A stretch of 64,000 bases of DNA from Nocardia caishijiensis NBRC 108228 (GTDB lineage Bacteria; Actinomycetota; Actinomycetes; Mycobacteriales; Mycobacteriaceae): contig NZ_BDBE01000040.1 of assembly GCF_001612825.1 (NCBI RefSeq), positions 1 to 64,000 of the forward strand, written 5' to 3'. Below, in pieces: positions 1-8,827 of the stretch. Numbering within the stretch: the stretch's first letter is position 1; every line of letters starts with the position of its first letter. The notes under the pieces are model-generated. The model made no database searches. It was not told where the DNA came from and worked only from the letters and a program-made list of their open reading frames with translations. A program made the position numbers and the translations under genes.

Positions 1-5
1 GAGGG

Positions 6-1571
6 ATGTCGTTGGATCTCGATCGTTTGTCCTTTGAACCGCTCACACCCGTCGCATTTCTCGAACGCGCCGCCGCCGCACACGGGGACAGAGTGGCAGT
101 GATCGACGGGGTTCGACGGTGGACCTACGCGCAGTTGCACGATCGGTGCGCCAAGCTCGCGGGCGCGCTGGCGCCGCTGGCACAGGGCCGACCCGTGGCG
201 TTTCTGGCGCCCAACACCCATGCCCTTCTCGAAGCACACTTCGGTGTTCCCTGGTCCGGTGTCCCGCTCGTCGCCATGAACACCCGACTGGCCGCCGCCG
301 AGGTCGCCTACATCCTCGAGCACTCGAAAGTGTCTGTCCTGCTGGTCGATCCGAGCCACGTCGAACTCGTCGACGCGGCGCTCGCACATCTGAGCAGCCC
401 GATCACCACGGTGGTGATCGGCGAGCAGTACGAGCGCATGATCGCCGAGGCCGAGCCCTTGAAGATCACACCGGCAGACGAGCGGTCACTGCTGTCGATC
501 AATTACACATCCGGAACCACGGGGCAACCGAAAGGGGTGATGTACCACCATCGCGGCGCCTACCTGCAGGCCCTGGCCATGGTGGGGCACACCGGGTTGT
601 CACCGTCGGCAGTGCATCTGTGGACACTGCCGATGTTCCACTGCAACGGGTGGAGTTTTCCGTGGGCTGTCACCGCCGCGGGCGGCACCCATGTTTGTTT
701 GCCCAAGGTCGACCCGGCCGAGGTCTGGCGCTTGATCGATGACGAGGGCGTCACCCATCTCAACGGCGCACCGACCGTTCTGTCGATGCTGGCGTACGCG
801 CCTGCGGCGCATCCAGTCACGACAACGGTGCGGGTAGCCACCGGCGGTGCTCCACCCAGTCCTGCGATTCTGCGCAGGATGGGGGAGCTCGGATTCGATG
901 TCACACACCTGTACGGCCTCACCGAAACGTTCGGACCGGCGATGATCTGTGACTGGCGCCCCGAATGGAACGGGCTCGACCAGGGCGCCCGATCGCGTCT
1001 CAAGGCGCGCCAGGGTGTGGGGAACATGATCTCGTGTCGCGCCCGAGTGATCGACGCCGACGGAGTGGATGTACCCCCGGACGGCAAGTCCGTCGGCGAA
1101 ATCGCGCTGCGCGGAAACAATCTCATGCTCGGATATCTCGACGACGAGGCTGCGACTCGTGCGGCGGCTCCTGATGGGTGGTTTCGCACCGGGGACCTGG
1201 GTGTCGTGCACGGCGATGGATACATCGAACTGCGGGATCGGAGCAAGGACGTCATCATCTCGGGCGGGGAGAACATTGCCTCGGTGGAAGTCGAGCAAGT
1301 CCTGGCCGATCACCCCGCAGTGCTCGAGGCGGCGGTGATCGCCGTTCCCGACGAACGATGGGGTGAGGTCCCCGCGGCCTTCGTCGTCCTCCAGCAAGAC
1401 GCCGCGGCAACCGAAGCCGAACTGATCGAGTTCGTGCGACAACGGCTGGCACGGTTCAAAGCACCGAAAACGGTGACCTTCGGCGCTCTACCGAGGACTT
1501 CCACCGGCAAGGTGCGGAAGCACGTTCTCCGTGATGCCGCCTGGGCAGGCACGAAACGCCGCATCCGATAG
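6..1571 (+). CDS. Acyl-CoA synthetase (FadD-like AMP-binding ligase)
   Basis: The 521-residue protein belongs to the ANL adenylating enzymes, which activate a carboxylic acid with ATP and transfer it to coenzyme A. The P-loop-like motif YTSGTTGQPKG lies at residues 167-177. The hinge region GWFRTGD follows near residue 391, then SKDVIISGGENI, and the C-terminal catalytic-lysine motif TSTGKVRK near residue 500, so all adenylation motifs are present at full family length. GAGGG just before the ATG at base 6 serves as ribosome site; the promoter is outside the window. The next gene is convergent after only 8 bases. The substrate cannot be read; medium-chain or branched acids are typical for this soluble subfamily. 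Confidence 0.9.
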   Translation: MSLDLDRLSFEPLTPVAFLERAAAAHGDRVAVIDGVRRWTYAQLHDRCAKLAGALAPLAQGRPVAFLAPNTHALLEAHFGVPWSGVPLVAMNTRLAAAEVAYILEHSKVSVLLVDPSHVELVDAALAHLSSPITTVVIGEQYERMIAEAEPLKITPADERSLLSINYTSGTTGQPKGVMYHHRGAYLQALAMVGHTGLSPSAVHLWTLPMFHCNGWSFPWAVTAAGGTHVCLPKVDPAEVWRLIDDEGVTHLNGAPTVLSMLAYAPAAHPVTTTVRVATGGAPPSPAILRRMGELGFDVTHLYGLTETFGPAMICDWRPEWNGLDQGARSRLKARQGVGNMISCRARVIDADGVDVPPDGKSVGEIALRGNNLMLGYLDDEAATRAAAPDGWFRTGDLGVVHGDGYIELRDRSKDVIISGGENIASVEVEQVLADHPAVLEAAVIAVPDERWGEVPAAFVVLQQDAAATEAELIEFVRQRLARFKAPKTVTFGALPRTSTGKVRKHVLRDAAWAGTKRRIR

Positions 1572-1579
1572 GGGTTCAG

Positions 1580-2161
1580 TCAGGCGGCCCCGACCAGCCG
1601 GAGAGCGAAATCGACATACTGCCAGACGATTTCGTTCTCGCTGAATTCGCCGTCTTCGCGGAACCAGACGGCAACACCCATGCCGAGCTCGAGAATCGCG
1701 TAGGAAGCGATCCGCTCCGAGGCGACCCGGAACCGACCGGCAGCGACGCCGTCGGCGATCAGTATCCGGAACATCTGCTCGTATTCCGCACGCCGACACA
1801 GCACTTCGGACAGATTCGGTTCGGTCAGGCTGCGGATCTCACGGTTGCCGACAAACGCCTCCATCCGATGGCGAGCGTGATACCGAATGTGTGCCTCCAC
1901 AGCGCGACGCAGACGTTCGGTGGGGTCGTCGGTACCCGCGACGGCGCTGCGGTGCTCCGCGAGCAAAGAGTCCATCGTGTCGGTCATGATCGCGACGAGC
2001 AATTCTTGTTTCGATGCGACGTGCTTGTACAAACTCGGTCCGCGGATGCCTACCCTGGCACCGATCTCGCTCATCGAGGTGGCCTCGTACCCCTGCGCCA
2101 CAAACAGCTCGAGGGCCGCACCACGAATGGCGCTCGCCCGCACACTTGCTGTCCCGATCAT
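1580..2161 (-). CDS. TetR-family transcriptional regulator
   Basis: A 193-residue regulator with an N-terminal TetR helix-turn-helix (about residues 10-55, ending GPSLYKHVASKQELL) and a helical ligand domain containing RYHARHRMEAFVGNREI, a C-terminal type common in regulators of fatty-acid and acyl-CoA genes. It is divergent from the MHS-type transporter at 2389, and a 17-base palindrome (2209-2225) with extra CTGAAC half-sites lies between them. Autoregulation and control of the transporter are therefore inferred. The inducer is unknown, though an acyl-CoA or organic acid fits the neighbouring ligase. Confidence 0.88.
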   Translation of the reverse strand: MIGTASVRASAIRGAALELFVAQGYEATSMSEIGARVGIRGPSLYKHVASKQELLVAIMTDTMDSLLAEHRSAVAGTDDPTERLRRAVEAHIRYHARHRMEAFVGNREIRSLTEPNLSEVLCRRAEYEQMFRILIADGVAAGRFRVASERIASYAILELGMGVAVWFREDGEFSENEIVWQYVDFALRLVGAA

Positions 2162-2208
2162 CGCGACTCCCTTCGGCTATCGCATAGTAGCCGCAGGGCG
2201 CGATATGA

Positions 2209-2225
2209 GTTCAGCATTTCTGAAC
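2209..2225. promoter_or_regulatory. Palindromic operator GTTCAG-N5-CTGAAC
   Basis: GTTCAGCATTTCTGAAC is an inverted repeat in the divergent promoter of the TetR and MHS genes. More CTGAAC or GTTCAG half-sites follow at about 2227-2232 and 2258-2263. An equivalent palindrome lies at 63825-63841. It is probably the binding site of the adjacent TetR; this is inferred from position and symmetry only. Confidence 0.65.
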
Positions 2226-2388
2226 AGCTGAACAAACTCCACAATGCGTTGCCGCCTGTTCAGCATTCACCCCGCTGTTCATCGAGTGCGACTGTGTCCT
2301 GAGTCACGATATTCCCGATCGATCGGTCGGAAGACAGCCAAGCCGAGTAGTCGTGACGCAGCCGTTCGACGCTGAACAGGAGCCCCTC

Positions 2389-3744
2389 ATGTCCACTCCC
2401 CAACCCCCATCGAAAACCCAGATGCGGCGATTGGCCTGGGCCAGCTTGATCGGTACGACGATCGAGTTCTACGACTTCCTCATCTCTGGAACCGCAGCGG
2501 CACTGGTCTTCAACAAGACGTTCTTCCCGGCGCTCGGCACCGCCTCGGCGACGATGTTGTCGTTCGCGACCCTTGGCGTGGCCTTCGTCGCGCGGCCGCT
2601 CGGGGCGATTCTGTTCGGTCACTACGGTGATCGGGTCGGACGCAAGAAGACCCTGGTTTCGACGTTGCTGCTGATGGGCCTGTCCACGGTCGCGGTCGGG
2701 TTGCTGCCCACCACCGGTCAGATCGGGGTCTTGGCCCCGATCCTGCTTGTGCTACTGCGGGTTTGCCAGGGCTTGGCGGTCGGTGGCGAGTGGGCCGGAG
2801 CCACGCTGCTCACCGCCGAGAACGCGCCCGAGGACAAACGTGGCACCTACGCCCTGTTCCCTCAGCTCGGCCCGTCGCTGGGATTCGTTCTGGCCAGCAC
2901 CACATTCCTGTCCACTCGCCTGATGATGTCGAGCGAGTCCTTCGCCGCGTGGGGATGGCGCATTCCGTTCCTGCTGAGCATCGTGCTCATCGCTGTCGGC
3001 ATGTACATGCGTCTGAACATCGGCGAAACCGCCACGTTCCGTCAGGCTGTCGGTACCCAGAAGTCCAGCAGGAACCCATTTCTCGAGGCCGTTACCCGCC
3101 AGCCGCGCGAAATCCTGCTCGGCACCGGCGCGGTGAGCATGTGCTTCGCGTTCTACTACATCGGCGTGACCTACCTGACCAGCTACGGCACCGAGAAACT
3201 CGGCCTGTCGCAAACATTCGTGCTCGCGGTCGGAATAGCAATCGGCGCGACGCTTGCCGTGTCCACCATTGTCGGCGCGCGCCTGAGCGACCGGATCGGT
3301 AGGCGCCGAATGATGTCGCTGGGCAACCTGTTCTCGATAGTCTTCGCGCTGCTGATGTTCCCGATTCTGAGCGTCGGCACCACCTGGGCCTACATCATCG
3401 GCGCATGCCTGTCCCAGGTCGGCGTCGGACTCGCCTACGGGCCGGTCGGCGCGATGTTGCCGGAACTGTTCGCGACCCGGTACCGCTACACCGGCGCCGG
3501 TCTGTCCTACAACCTCGCGGGTGTGCTCGGCGGCGCGGTGACCCCTTTGCTCGCCGTACAGCTGCAGGATTCCTTCGGCGGTCTCGCCATCGGCCTCTAC
3601 CTCGCGGGCGTGGCCGCCGTCAGCTTACTGTGCGCCCTCGCCGGTGCCGAAACCAGCAAACGCCGCTTCGACTCGGCCACCGACCCTGTGGCGGCGCCGG
3701 TCACCCCGTCCGCCGAAGCGGACACCATCCTGCCGACTCGCTGA
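2389..3744 (+). CDS. MHS-family MFS transporter (metabolite:H+ symporter)
   Basis: An integral membrane carrier of about 451 residues with roughly twelve hydrophobic segments. It shows the MHS-family N-terminal signature TIEFYDFLISGTAAALVF, the MFS loop GHYGDRVGRKK, and the second-half equivalent ARLSDRIGRRR. Relatives import shikimate, proline/betaine, dicarboxylates or aromatic acids with protons. I chose the ATG at 2389 because CAGGAG lies 6 bases upstream; an in-frame GTG at 2353 has no good ribosome site. It is divergent from the TetR, with a shared operator region. Import of a small organic acid is likely, the exact one unknown. Confidence 0.88.
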   Translation: MSTPQPPSKTQMRRLAWASLIGTTIEFYDFLISGTAAALVFNKTFFPALGTASATMLSFATLGVAFVARPLGAILFGHYGDRVGRKKTLVSTLLLMGLSTVAVGLLPTTGQIGVLAPILLVLLRVCQGLAVGGEWAGATLLTAENAPEDKRGTYALFPQLGPSLGFVLASTTFLSTRLMMSSESFAAWGWRIPFLLSIVLIAVGMYMRLNIGETATFRQAVGTQKSSRNPFLEAVTRQPREILLGTGAVSMCFAFYYIGVTYLTSYGTEKLGLSQTFVLAVGIAIGATLAVSTIVGARLSDRIGRRRMMSLGNLFSIVFALLMFPILSVGTTWAYIIGACLSQVGVGLAYGPVGAMLPELFATRYRYTGAGLSYNLAGVLGGAVTPLLAVQLQDSFGGLAIGLYLAGVAAVSLLCALAGAETSKRRFDSATDPVAAPVTPSAEADTILPTR

Positions 3745-3763
3745 ACGCACCCGCGTCCAAAAC

Positions 3764-3801
3764 GGCGATACCGCCCGCCGTTCCCGGCGGGCGGTATCGC
3801 C
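3764..3801. terminator. Bidirectional hairpin terminator
   Basis: A perfect 17-base stem (3764-3780 pairing with 3785-3801) with loop TTCC sits between two convergent genes. It lacks a long T tract, as is usual for actinobacterial terminators. Confidence 0.8.
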
Positions 3802-3855
3802 GCATCACTTTTCCTACCTGCGCACGTAGGACAGCCCTGGCTTCCCATCCCTTGC

Positions 3856-4314
3856 TCAGCGCCTGGCGGATCCCGACGAGGCCTTGGCTGCCACCAGGGG
3901 AATCGCCACCATCGACAGGACGGCGACCACCACCGCACCGATAACGACGGTCGCGGCCGCTACGGAGAACTGGTCCCAAGCCAACAGCGTCAACGCAATT
4001 CCGGCAACAACTGCCATAGCGTCTGCGAGCACCGCGGCCAGAACACCGGCATCGTCTCGCACCAACCGCGAGGACAGGGACACGACAGCCGCCCCCTGCA
4101 GCAGGGTGAGGAGCCCGACGATCAACAGCGCCGGACCCGCGACACCTGTGCCGATATCGGAGCCGTTCATCAACAACACCAGGGGAACGAAACCGTAGAG
4201 GGCGCGAGCTGCGCCCATTCCGCGAATCGCCGACAGCGACGATCCGACCTGCGCACGGTCGGCAGACGACTGCGGCACGATTCCGATCCGAGCACTTGCC
4301 ACCTGGGTGGTCAT
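3856..4314 (-). CDS. Small four-helix membrane protein, unknown function
   Basis: A 152-residue protein of mostly hydrophobic sequence with about four transmembrane segments (for example LYGFVPLVLLMNGSDIGTGV and VVIGAVVVAVLSMVAIPLVA) and a short polar N-terminus. I chose the ATG at 4314 because TAGGAGAG precedes it; the frame is open further upstream, across the operators. I do not recognise a named family. Palindromes built on TTGCAC in its promoter resemble the site in front of the TetR gene upstream, so it is probably a target of that regulator. It could be a simple membrane-stress or efflux accessory protein. Confidence 0.7.
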   Translation of the reverse strand: MTTQVASARIGIVPQSSADRAQVGSSLSAIRGMGAARALYGFVPLVLLMNGSDIGTGVAGPALLIVGLLTLLQGAAVVSLSSRLVRDDAGVLAAVLADAMAVVAGIALTLLAWDQFSVAAATVVIGAVVVAVLSMVAIPLVAAKASSGSARR

Positions 4315-4344
4315 AGTCCCTCTCCTACCGACTTTCACACCTTC

Positions 4345-4395
4345 GTGCAATTGCACGCTACTGTGAAAATACGCCGCTTGCACAGCCGTGTGCAA
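4345..4395. promoter_or_regulatory. Two TTGCAC-type palindromic operators
   Basis: GTGCAATTGCAC (4345-4356) is a perfect palindrome and TTGCACAGCCGTGTGCAA (4378-4395) is a near-perfect one. Both lie upstream of the membrane-protein gene and resemble the site at 5218-5239 before the TetR gene. They are probable binding sites for that TetR. Confidence 0.6.
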
Positions 4396-4568
4396 GCGCT
4401 GCGCGGGCGTTCGTGAACGGACTCACACCAGACCGATTCCACCAGTGGTCGTGTCGCAGACCAGGTTCAGTAGGACGTTCGGGCATCATCGGCCGAATCA
4501 GGGAGCTGTTCGATCCGCTGTACCGATGTTCGGTCATGGCAACCGAGGCGACCGACTTCCTCGGGGAT

Positions 4569-5189
4569 TCAGACAGCCGATTCAGCGGCGGCCATCCGCG
4601 CGATCTCGACAGCGGCCTCGCGTGCGACCCCGATCGTGATCAGGCAGGTTCTTCCGGCGACTTCAGCAGCGTCCGCACCGGCCCATTCGCCGTCGTTCTT
4701 CGCGTTCAACAGGGCGATGACCATGGCGACGAGCATGGCGGCAACCGCGAACGGTGGCAGGTCGTCGCTGATGCTTCCGTCAGCTTGACCTCGCTCGATC
4801 AAGGTGATGACCACCCGGCGGACGGAGTCCAAACGATCGGTCGTCCGCACACAGGACTGCGTCTCGTCCAGGCGCAACAGCAGTCGGAACTCGTCGCCGA
4901 CCGGCCACAAGGCGATGGTCAGGTCAGCTATCGCCCTCGCCGGAGAGCGTTGGATGTCGATGGTGTCCAACGCACGACCGACCTGTTCGAAAGCTTGCTC
5001 GCGCAGGCCGTCGACGAGGGCCTCCCGGGTGGGAAAGTGGCCGTACAAGGTGCGACGGACCATCCCCGCCGCGACAGCGATGTCCTCCATGCTCGCGGCG
5101 GGATCACGCAGCAGTTCCTTTCCCGCTACGGCGAGAATGCGCTGTCGATTGGCGAGCGCTCGCGGGCCGAGTACGGGGTTGGCTGTCAT
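4569..5189 (-). CDS. TetR-family transcriptional regulator
   Basis: A 206-residue repressor with a TetR helix-turn-helix in the first 55 residues (MEDIAVAAGMVRRTLYGHF) and a divergent helical C-terminal domain. The ATG at 5189 is chosen because GAGGACT lies just upstream; the frame continues open far beyond it. A palindrome (5218-5239) sits at its promoter and related ones sit before the downstream membrane-protein gene on the same strand, suggesting self-control plus control of a probable efflux or membrane protein. The ligand is unknown. Confidence 0.85.
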   Translation of the reverse strand: MTANPVLGPRALANRQRILAVAGKELLRDPAASMEDIAVAAGMVRRTLYGHFPTREALVDGLREQAFEQVGRALDTIDIQRSPARAIADLTIALWPVGDEFRLLLRLDETQSCVRTTDRLDSVRRVVITLIERGQADGSISDDLPPFAVAAMLVAMVIALLNAKNDGEWAGADAAEVAGRTCLITIGVAREAAVEIARMAAAESAV

Positions 5190-5217
5190 AGGAGTCCTCT
5201 CTGCCCCACCCTCGCAT

Positions 5218-5239
5218 ATTTGCGCAGCACCGTGCAAAT
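5218..5239. promoter_or_regulatory. Operator before TetR gene
   Basis: A 22-base imperfect palindrome with outer arms ATTTGC and GCAAAT and an inner GTGCAA similar to the sites at 4345-4395. It probably mediates autoregulation of the TetR starting at 5189. Confidence 0.55.
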
Positions 5240-5278
5240 GGCCCGCGAGCCAGCGGAGGATCGGGTGCTCGCGAGGAC

Positions 5279-6199
5279 TCAATCCGCCTTGATCGCCGCC
5301 ACGCCCTCGGTGTAGGTCGTGACCCGGAAATCCGGAAATGCGCTCTTGAACTTGTCCGAGACGAATACATTGTCCACTTCGTAGCGCGGCAACAACTCCC
5401 ACAGTTCCCGCACACCCTGGTTGAACAGCCGAGCGACGAAGAACGCGGGCCGTTTCATCACCGAGTAGTCGATCTCGCGTCCCCAGGCGGCGGAGGCCAG
5501 CTCTATCAGCCCCCGGTAGGTCACCCGGTTGTCGTCACACGGCAGATGCCAGGTCTGCCCGTACGCCGAGGGCGTGTTACCGATCAGAGCCATCGCGCGG
5601 CTGGCGTCGGGCGTCCAGATCAAGGTTCGCAGGGTGTCGTCGCGCAACGGAACACGTGGCTTCTTGCCCCGCGCGATCGGGTCGAACACCATCGCGTTGG
5701 TGAAGCTCTGCGTCTTGCCCGGGCCGTAGAATTCCGGCGCGCGACAGATGACCGCCTCGACCCGGCCCGCGGCCATCGCGTCCAACAGCAGCGTCGTCAT
5801 CGTGGCCCGGGTGCGTGCCTTGCTTCCGGCCGGGGCGAACCGCGTCTGCTCGGTCTGCGGGTCGCTGGTCATCGGATACATGTAGGTGTTGTCGAAGAAC
5901 ACCAGCTTTGCCCCGTGTGTCTCGCACGCGGCGATCGTGTTCTCCATCATGACGGGCAGCTGATCCGCCCACAGTTTCGCGTCCGGCGGGAGACCGACGG
6001 TCAGATAGGCAATATCACTGCCCGCTACCGCCGCTGCGGTCTGCTCGGCATCCATGAGGTCCGCCGTGACCAGCTCGTCGGTGTCGTGCAGGCGCTCAGG
6101 ACTGCGGCTCACCAGCCTGATGTCTGTGGTGTAGCGCCGGTGGAGCTCATAGGCGAGCTCGGTGCCGATCTGACCGTTTGCTCCGAGGATCGTCTGCAC
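5279..6199 (-). CDS. NAD(P)-dependent epimerase/NmrA-like oxidoreductase
   Basis: A 306-residue atypical short-chain dehydrogenase with the dinucleotide-binding glycine motif GANGQIG near its start and a Rossmann pattern throughout. The YPMTSDPQTEQTRF region fits the extended-SDR fold, with a Y-M-Y-P stretch in place of a clear YxxxK. I chose the GTG at 6199, with GAAAGG about ten bases upstream and the glycine motif immediately following; a longer frame begins at 6244. A palindromic operator of the 17-base family lies 57 bases upstream. A C-terminal fragment of a close paralogue survives at 30676. The substrate is unknown. Confidence 0.82.
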   Translation of the reverse strand: MQTILGANGQIGTELAYELHRRYTTDIRLVSRSPERLHDTDELVTADLMDAEQTAAAVAGSDIAYLTVGLPPDAKLWADQLPVMMENTIAACETHGAKLVFFDNTYMYPMTSDPQTEQTRFAPAGSKARTRATMTTLLLDAMAAGRVEAVICRAPEFYGPGKTQSFTNAMVFDPIARGKKPRVPLRDDTLRTLIWTPDASRAMALIGNTPSAYGQTWHLPCDDNRVTYRGLIELASAAWGREIDYSVMKRPAFFVARLFNQGVRELWELLPRYEVDNVFVSDKFKSAFPDFRVTTYTEGVAAIKAD

Positions 6200-6255
6200 T
6201 GGAGGGGAACCTTTCGATTGCCGATATTTGACCGGAGACCTCACAGTAACACCAA

Positions 6256-6272
6256 TGTAAGCACCGCAAACA
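6256..6272. promoter_or_regulatory. 17-bp regulon palindrome, site 1
   Basis: TGTAAGC-ACC-GCAAACA, a 7-3-7 inverted repeat upstream of the epimerase-like gene, matches the family repeated at eleven other places between here and 29.9 kb. Confidence 0.7.
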
Positions 6273-6280
6273 TGACGGTG

Positions 6281-6560
6281 GGCAGCGCCACAACCCTACC
6301 GTCGGATCAACCTCCGGGCGGCCAGCGCGCGGTCGCCGTCGGCCGGGCCCGGTCGCAGCGACCAGGGGGCGTGGCGACAGCATCGTTTCGACGTTCGTTC
6401 GCGCGGCACCCCCCAGTTGTGACCCGAAAACCCGCACGACAGGCCCGCCGCGCGGTCGGTATCCGGTTATCCATCAGCGAATGCAACGTTTCGTCAGCTC
6501 ACAGCGAAACGACCTCGAGCGCCTGCGGCGGTTAGTGAAAGACGTTGGAGTGCAGCACCA
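6281..6560. other. Intergenic stretch without recognisable gene
   Basis: About 280 bases between two operators of the same family. Short frames occur on both strands but none has family-like sequence. It may be the remains of deleted genes, given the remnants that follow. Confidence 0.4.
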
Positions 6561-6570
6561 TTCGTCCACT

Positions 6571-6587
6571 TGTTGACGCCGCTTACA
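6571..6587. promoter_or_regulatory. 17-bp regulon palindrome, site 2
   Basis: TGTTGAC-GCC-GCTTACA lies directly upstream of the truncated acetoacetate-decarboxylase-like gene. The promoter element has survived although the gene behind it is broken. Confidence 0.75.
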
Positions 6588-6625
6588 TTGGAGGATAGCC
6601 TGGGCACGGCACCACACATTTTCGA

Positions 6626-7293
6626 ATGAGGGGAGCTATCCGCGAGCGGATTCCCGAGGAATTCGCTCCGCTGGAGATCGCACCCGGCATCGGGCTCATG
6701 TCGGTCATCTTCTACCGATACGACGTGTGCGACATCGATTTCTACACCGAAGCCGCGGTCGGCGTCGCCTTGCGACCCGCTCGGCACGGGCGGCTGGGTT
6801 TTGTGGACCTGCTGGCCGCACTCGATGACGACCACCTCGACTCCTACGTGTTGTTGCTTCCGGTCAACACCGATACGCCCAGGTGCGCGGTCACGACGGT
6901 TACGGCTTTCCCAAGTGGGTCACCGAACTGGACGTGCAGATCGACGCCGGGCGCACCACGGCCCGGGTAGCCAACGATTCCGGTGGCACCGATATCGCCC
7001 TGTCGACGCCGACCCCTCGTCAGCAACGTTCGCCCAGCGGCAAGCGCGTGTCGAGCCTGACGTCCTACACCTGGACCAAGGACGCCTGGCATTCGGTGCT
7101 GAACCAGCTGAACGTCTTGTCCGGCGGGAGCGCGCTGATGCCCCGCGACCTCGAGTTGACCCTCGGCACCGGACGGATGTCGGATGACGTGCGCTCGCTG
7201 AAGCCGATCAAAACCGTGCGGCTCGACGTCGTCACCGAAGGCCAGATCGCTCTGCACATGCCGGTCCCCACCTCGGTGCCCACCACCGCGTGA
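6626..7293 (+). pseudogene. Acetoacetate decarboxylase-like gene, truncated and frameshifted
   Basis: The reading frames match the intact protein encoded at 26029-26943 over its last 230 or so residues: PEEFAPLEIAPGIG, YDVCDIDFYTEAAV, then VRGHDGYGFPKWVTE and IKTVRLDVVTEGQIALHMP. The first 70 or so codons are missing, and the match changes frame at about 6872-6880, needing a one-base shift. The first frame starts near 6626 and ends at 6970; the second is open to the stop at 7293. The operator at 6571 is intact only 40 bases before, so the deletion removed everything between promoter and mid-gene. Two single-base or assembly errors are the alternative explanation. Confidence 0.85.
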
Positions 7294-7342
7294 ATCGTCC
7301 CATGGCCGCGGACGCGGTGCGACGAAAGAAGGGAAGCAGCGC

Positions 7343-8289
7343 ATGACCACCTCGTGCAGGTGGTGACCGGATCCGGCGCCGAACTGGGAAAGCCGATCAT
7401 CGAGAACTGCGACTTCCTGATGTTCACCGGCTCCACCGCGGTGGGGCGCACAGTGGCCGCGCAAGCCGGAGAGCAGCTCATCGATTGCTCGATGGAGCTC
7501 GGAGGCAAGAACGCGCTGCTGGTCCTCGACGATGCCGATGTCGGGAAAGCGGTGGACGGTGCGGTGCGTGCATGCTTCTCGAATACCGGTCAGCTCTGCA
7601 TCTCGATGGAACGGATGTACGTCCCCACCACCTTGTGGGACGACTTCACCGCTCGCTTCGCCGCCGCCAAGGTCATGAAACTCTCACCGGCGCTGGACTA
7701 TTCGGCCGACATGGGCTCGCTGGTCTCGCAGAAGCAGTTGGACACCATGACCCGGCACGTGGACGACGCGGTCGCCAAGGGAGCCACCGTTCTCGCCGGT
7801 GGCAAACCGCGACCCGACCTCGGCCTTTTCTTCTACGAGCCGACCGTACTCACCGACGTGACCGAGGACATGACCGTCTACGGCGACGAGACTTTCGGGC
7901 CCCTGGTCTCGGTCTACCGGGTCGACAGCGAGGACGAAGCCGTCGATCGGGCCAACGACAGCCCTTACGGTCTCAATTTCAGTGTGTGGACCTCCGACCG
8001 CAAGCGGGGGCACAGGGTGGCCGAGCGGCTCCAGGCGGGCACCGTCAATGTCAACGACGCCTACGCCGCCGCGTGGGCCTCCGTCGACGCACCGATGGGC
8101 GGAATGAAGGCTTCTGGCCTCGGCCGTCGCCACGGTGAACACGGCATCCTCGAATATATGGAGGCGCAAACGATCGCGATCGAACGGCTCATCCCGGTCG
8201 GCGCGCCCAGCGGCATGGACCCGGGCCGCTACGCCCGACTGGCCACCGCGGGCCTGCGGCTCCTGCGTCGATTCCCCGGCGTCAAGTAG
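7343..8289 (+). pseudogene. Aldehyde dehydrogenase, N-terminal half deleted
   Basis: A GAAGGGAAG ribosome site and ATG at 7343 are followed by four codons, then the sequence jumps, out of frame, into the middle of an aldehyde dehydrogenase. From 7354 an open frame of 311 codons matches the C-terminal 60 percent of the intact enzyme at 16414-18000. The general-base region MELGGKN and catalytic cysteine FSNTGQLCIS are kept, as is PYGLNFSVWT; about 200 residues of the NAD-binding half are absent. A working enzyme is unlikely. The intact paralogue shows what was lost. Confidence 0.85.
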
Positions 8290-8297
8290 GGACGCCG

Positions 8298-8440
8298 ATG
8301 GTCCAGCACGCCCGCAGGCGGGTCATCCTCGTGATCTCGGCGGCGACAACCTTGACACTGACCGACGGCACCAAGGCCCGGGACCCGCTGCGTCCCTACG
8401 TTGTCGTCGATCGCAATCTGTTCACCGGGCAGAACCCGGT
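8298..8440 (+). pseudogene. DJ-1/PfpI amidotransferase-like remnant (both ends, no middle)
   Basis: An N-terminal piece (VILVISAATTLTLTDGTK) is joined in frame to a C-terminal piece (YVVVDRNLFTGQNP). In the family the two are separated by about 150 residues that include the nucleophile cysteine. The C-terminal motif resembles VVDGNLVTGQNP in the intact gene at 22983. No functional protein is expected. Confidence 0.6.
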
Positions 8441-8778
8441 TCTGCCGCCCCGCTGGTGCCCGGTCGCCGGTTCGTCGGCAAGAACCGGATCGGTCCGTTC
8501 TACCGGTGGTCGATGACCGGAACCTCACCGAGAATGTGGCGGGCGCCTCGTTCGGCTTCCTCACCGACTCGCCCTCGGAGTCGCACTGGCGCTACACCTT
8601 CGCCGACGCCCCCGACGGCGCGACTCTGGTCACCGAGACGATGCGCAAACACACCCGCCAGATCCGTCCCGTCGTCTTCGTGCAGGACATCTCCGGCGCA
8701 CGCGACCGCCGCGCCCACCTGGAGACGGGTATGGCGACCACGCTGGCCAACCTCGCGGCCCGGTTCGAGGGCCGATGA
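8441..8778 (+). pseudogene. SRPBCC-like protein remnant, frameshifted
   Basis: GRRFVGKNRIGPFYRW in one frame is continued by LTENVAGASFGFL, ESHWRYTFADAP and VTETMR in another, with the frame change near 8510-8530. This order resembles SRPBCC (polyketide-cyclase/START-like) proteins with the N-terminus missing. It directly abuts the PfpI remnant, indicating a deletion that fused two neighbouring genes. Confidence 0.5.
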
Positions 8779-8827
8779 CAACCTCCCACTCCCCCGCCGT
8801 CGGCGCACCGACAACGAAGGGTGAACG

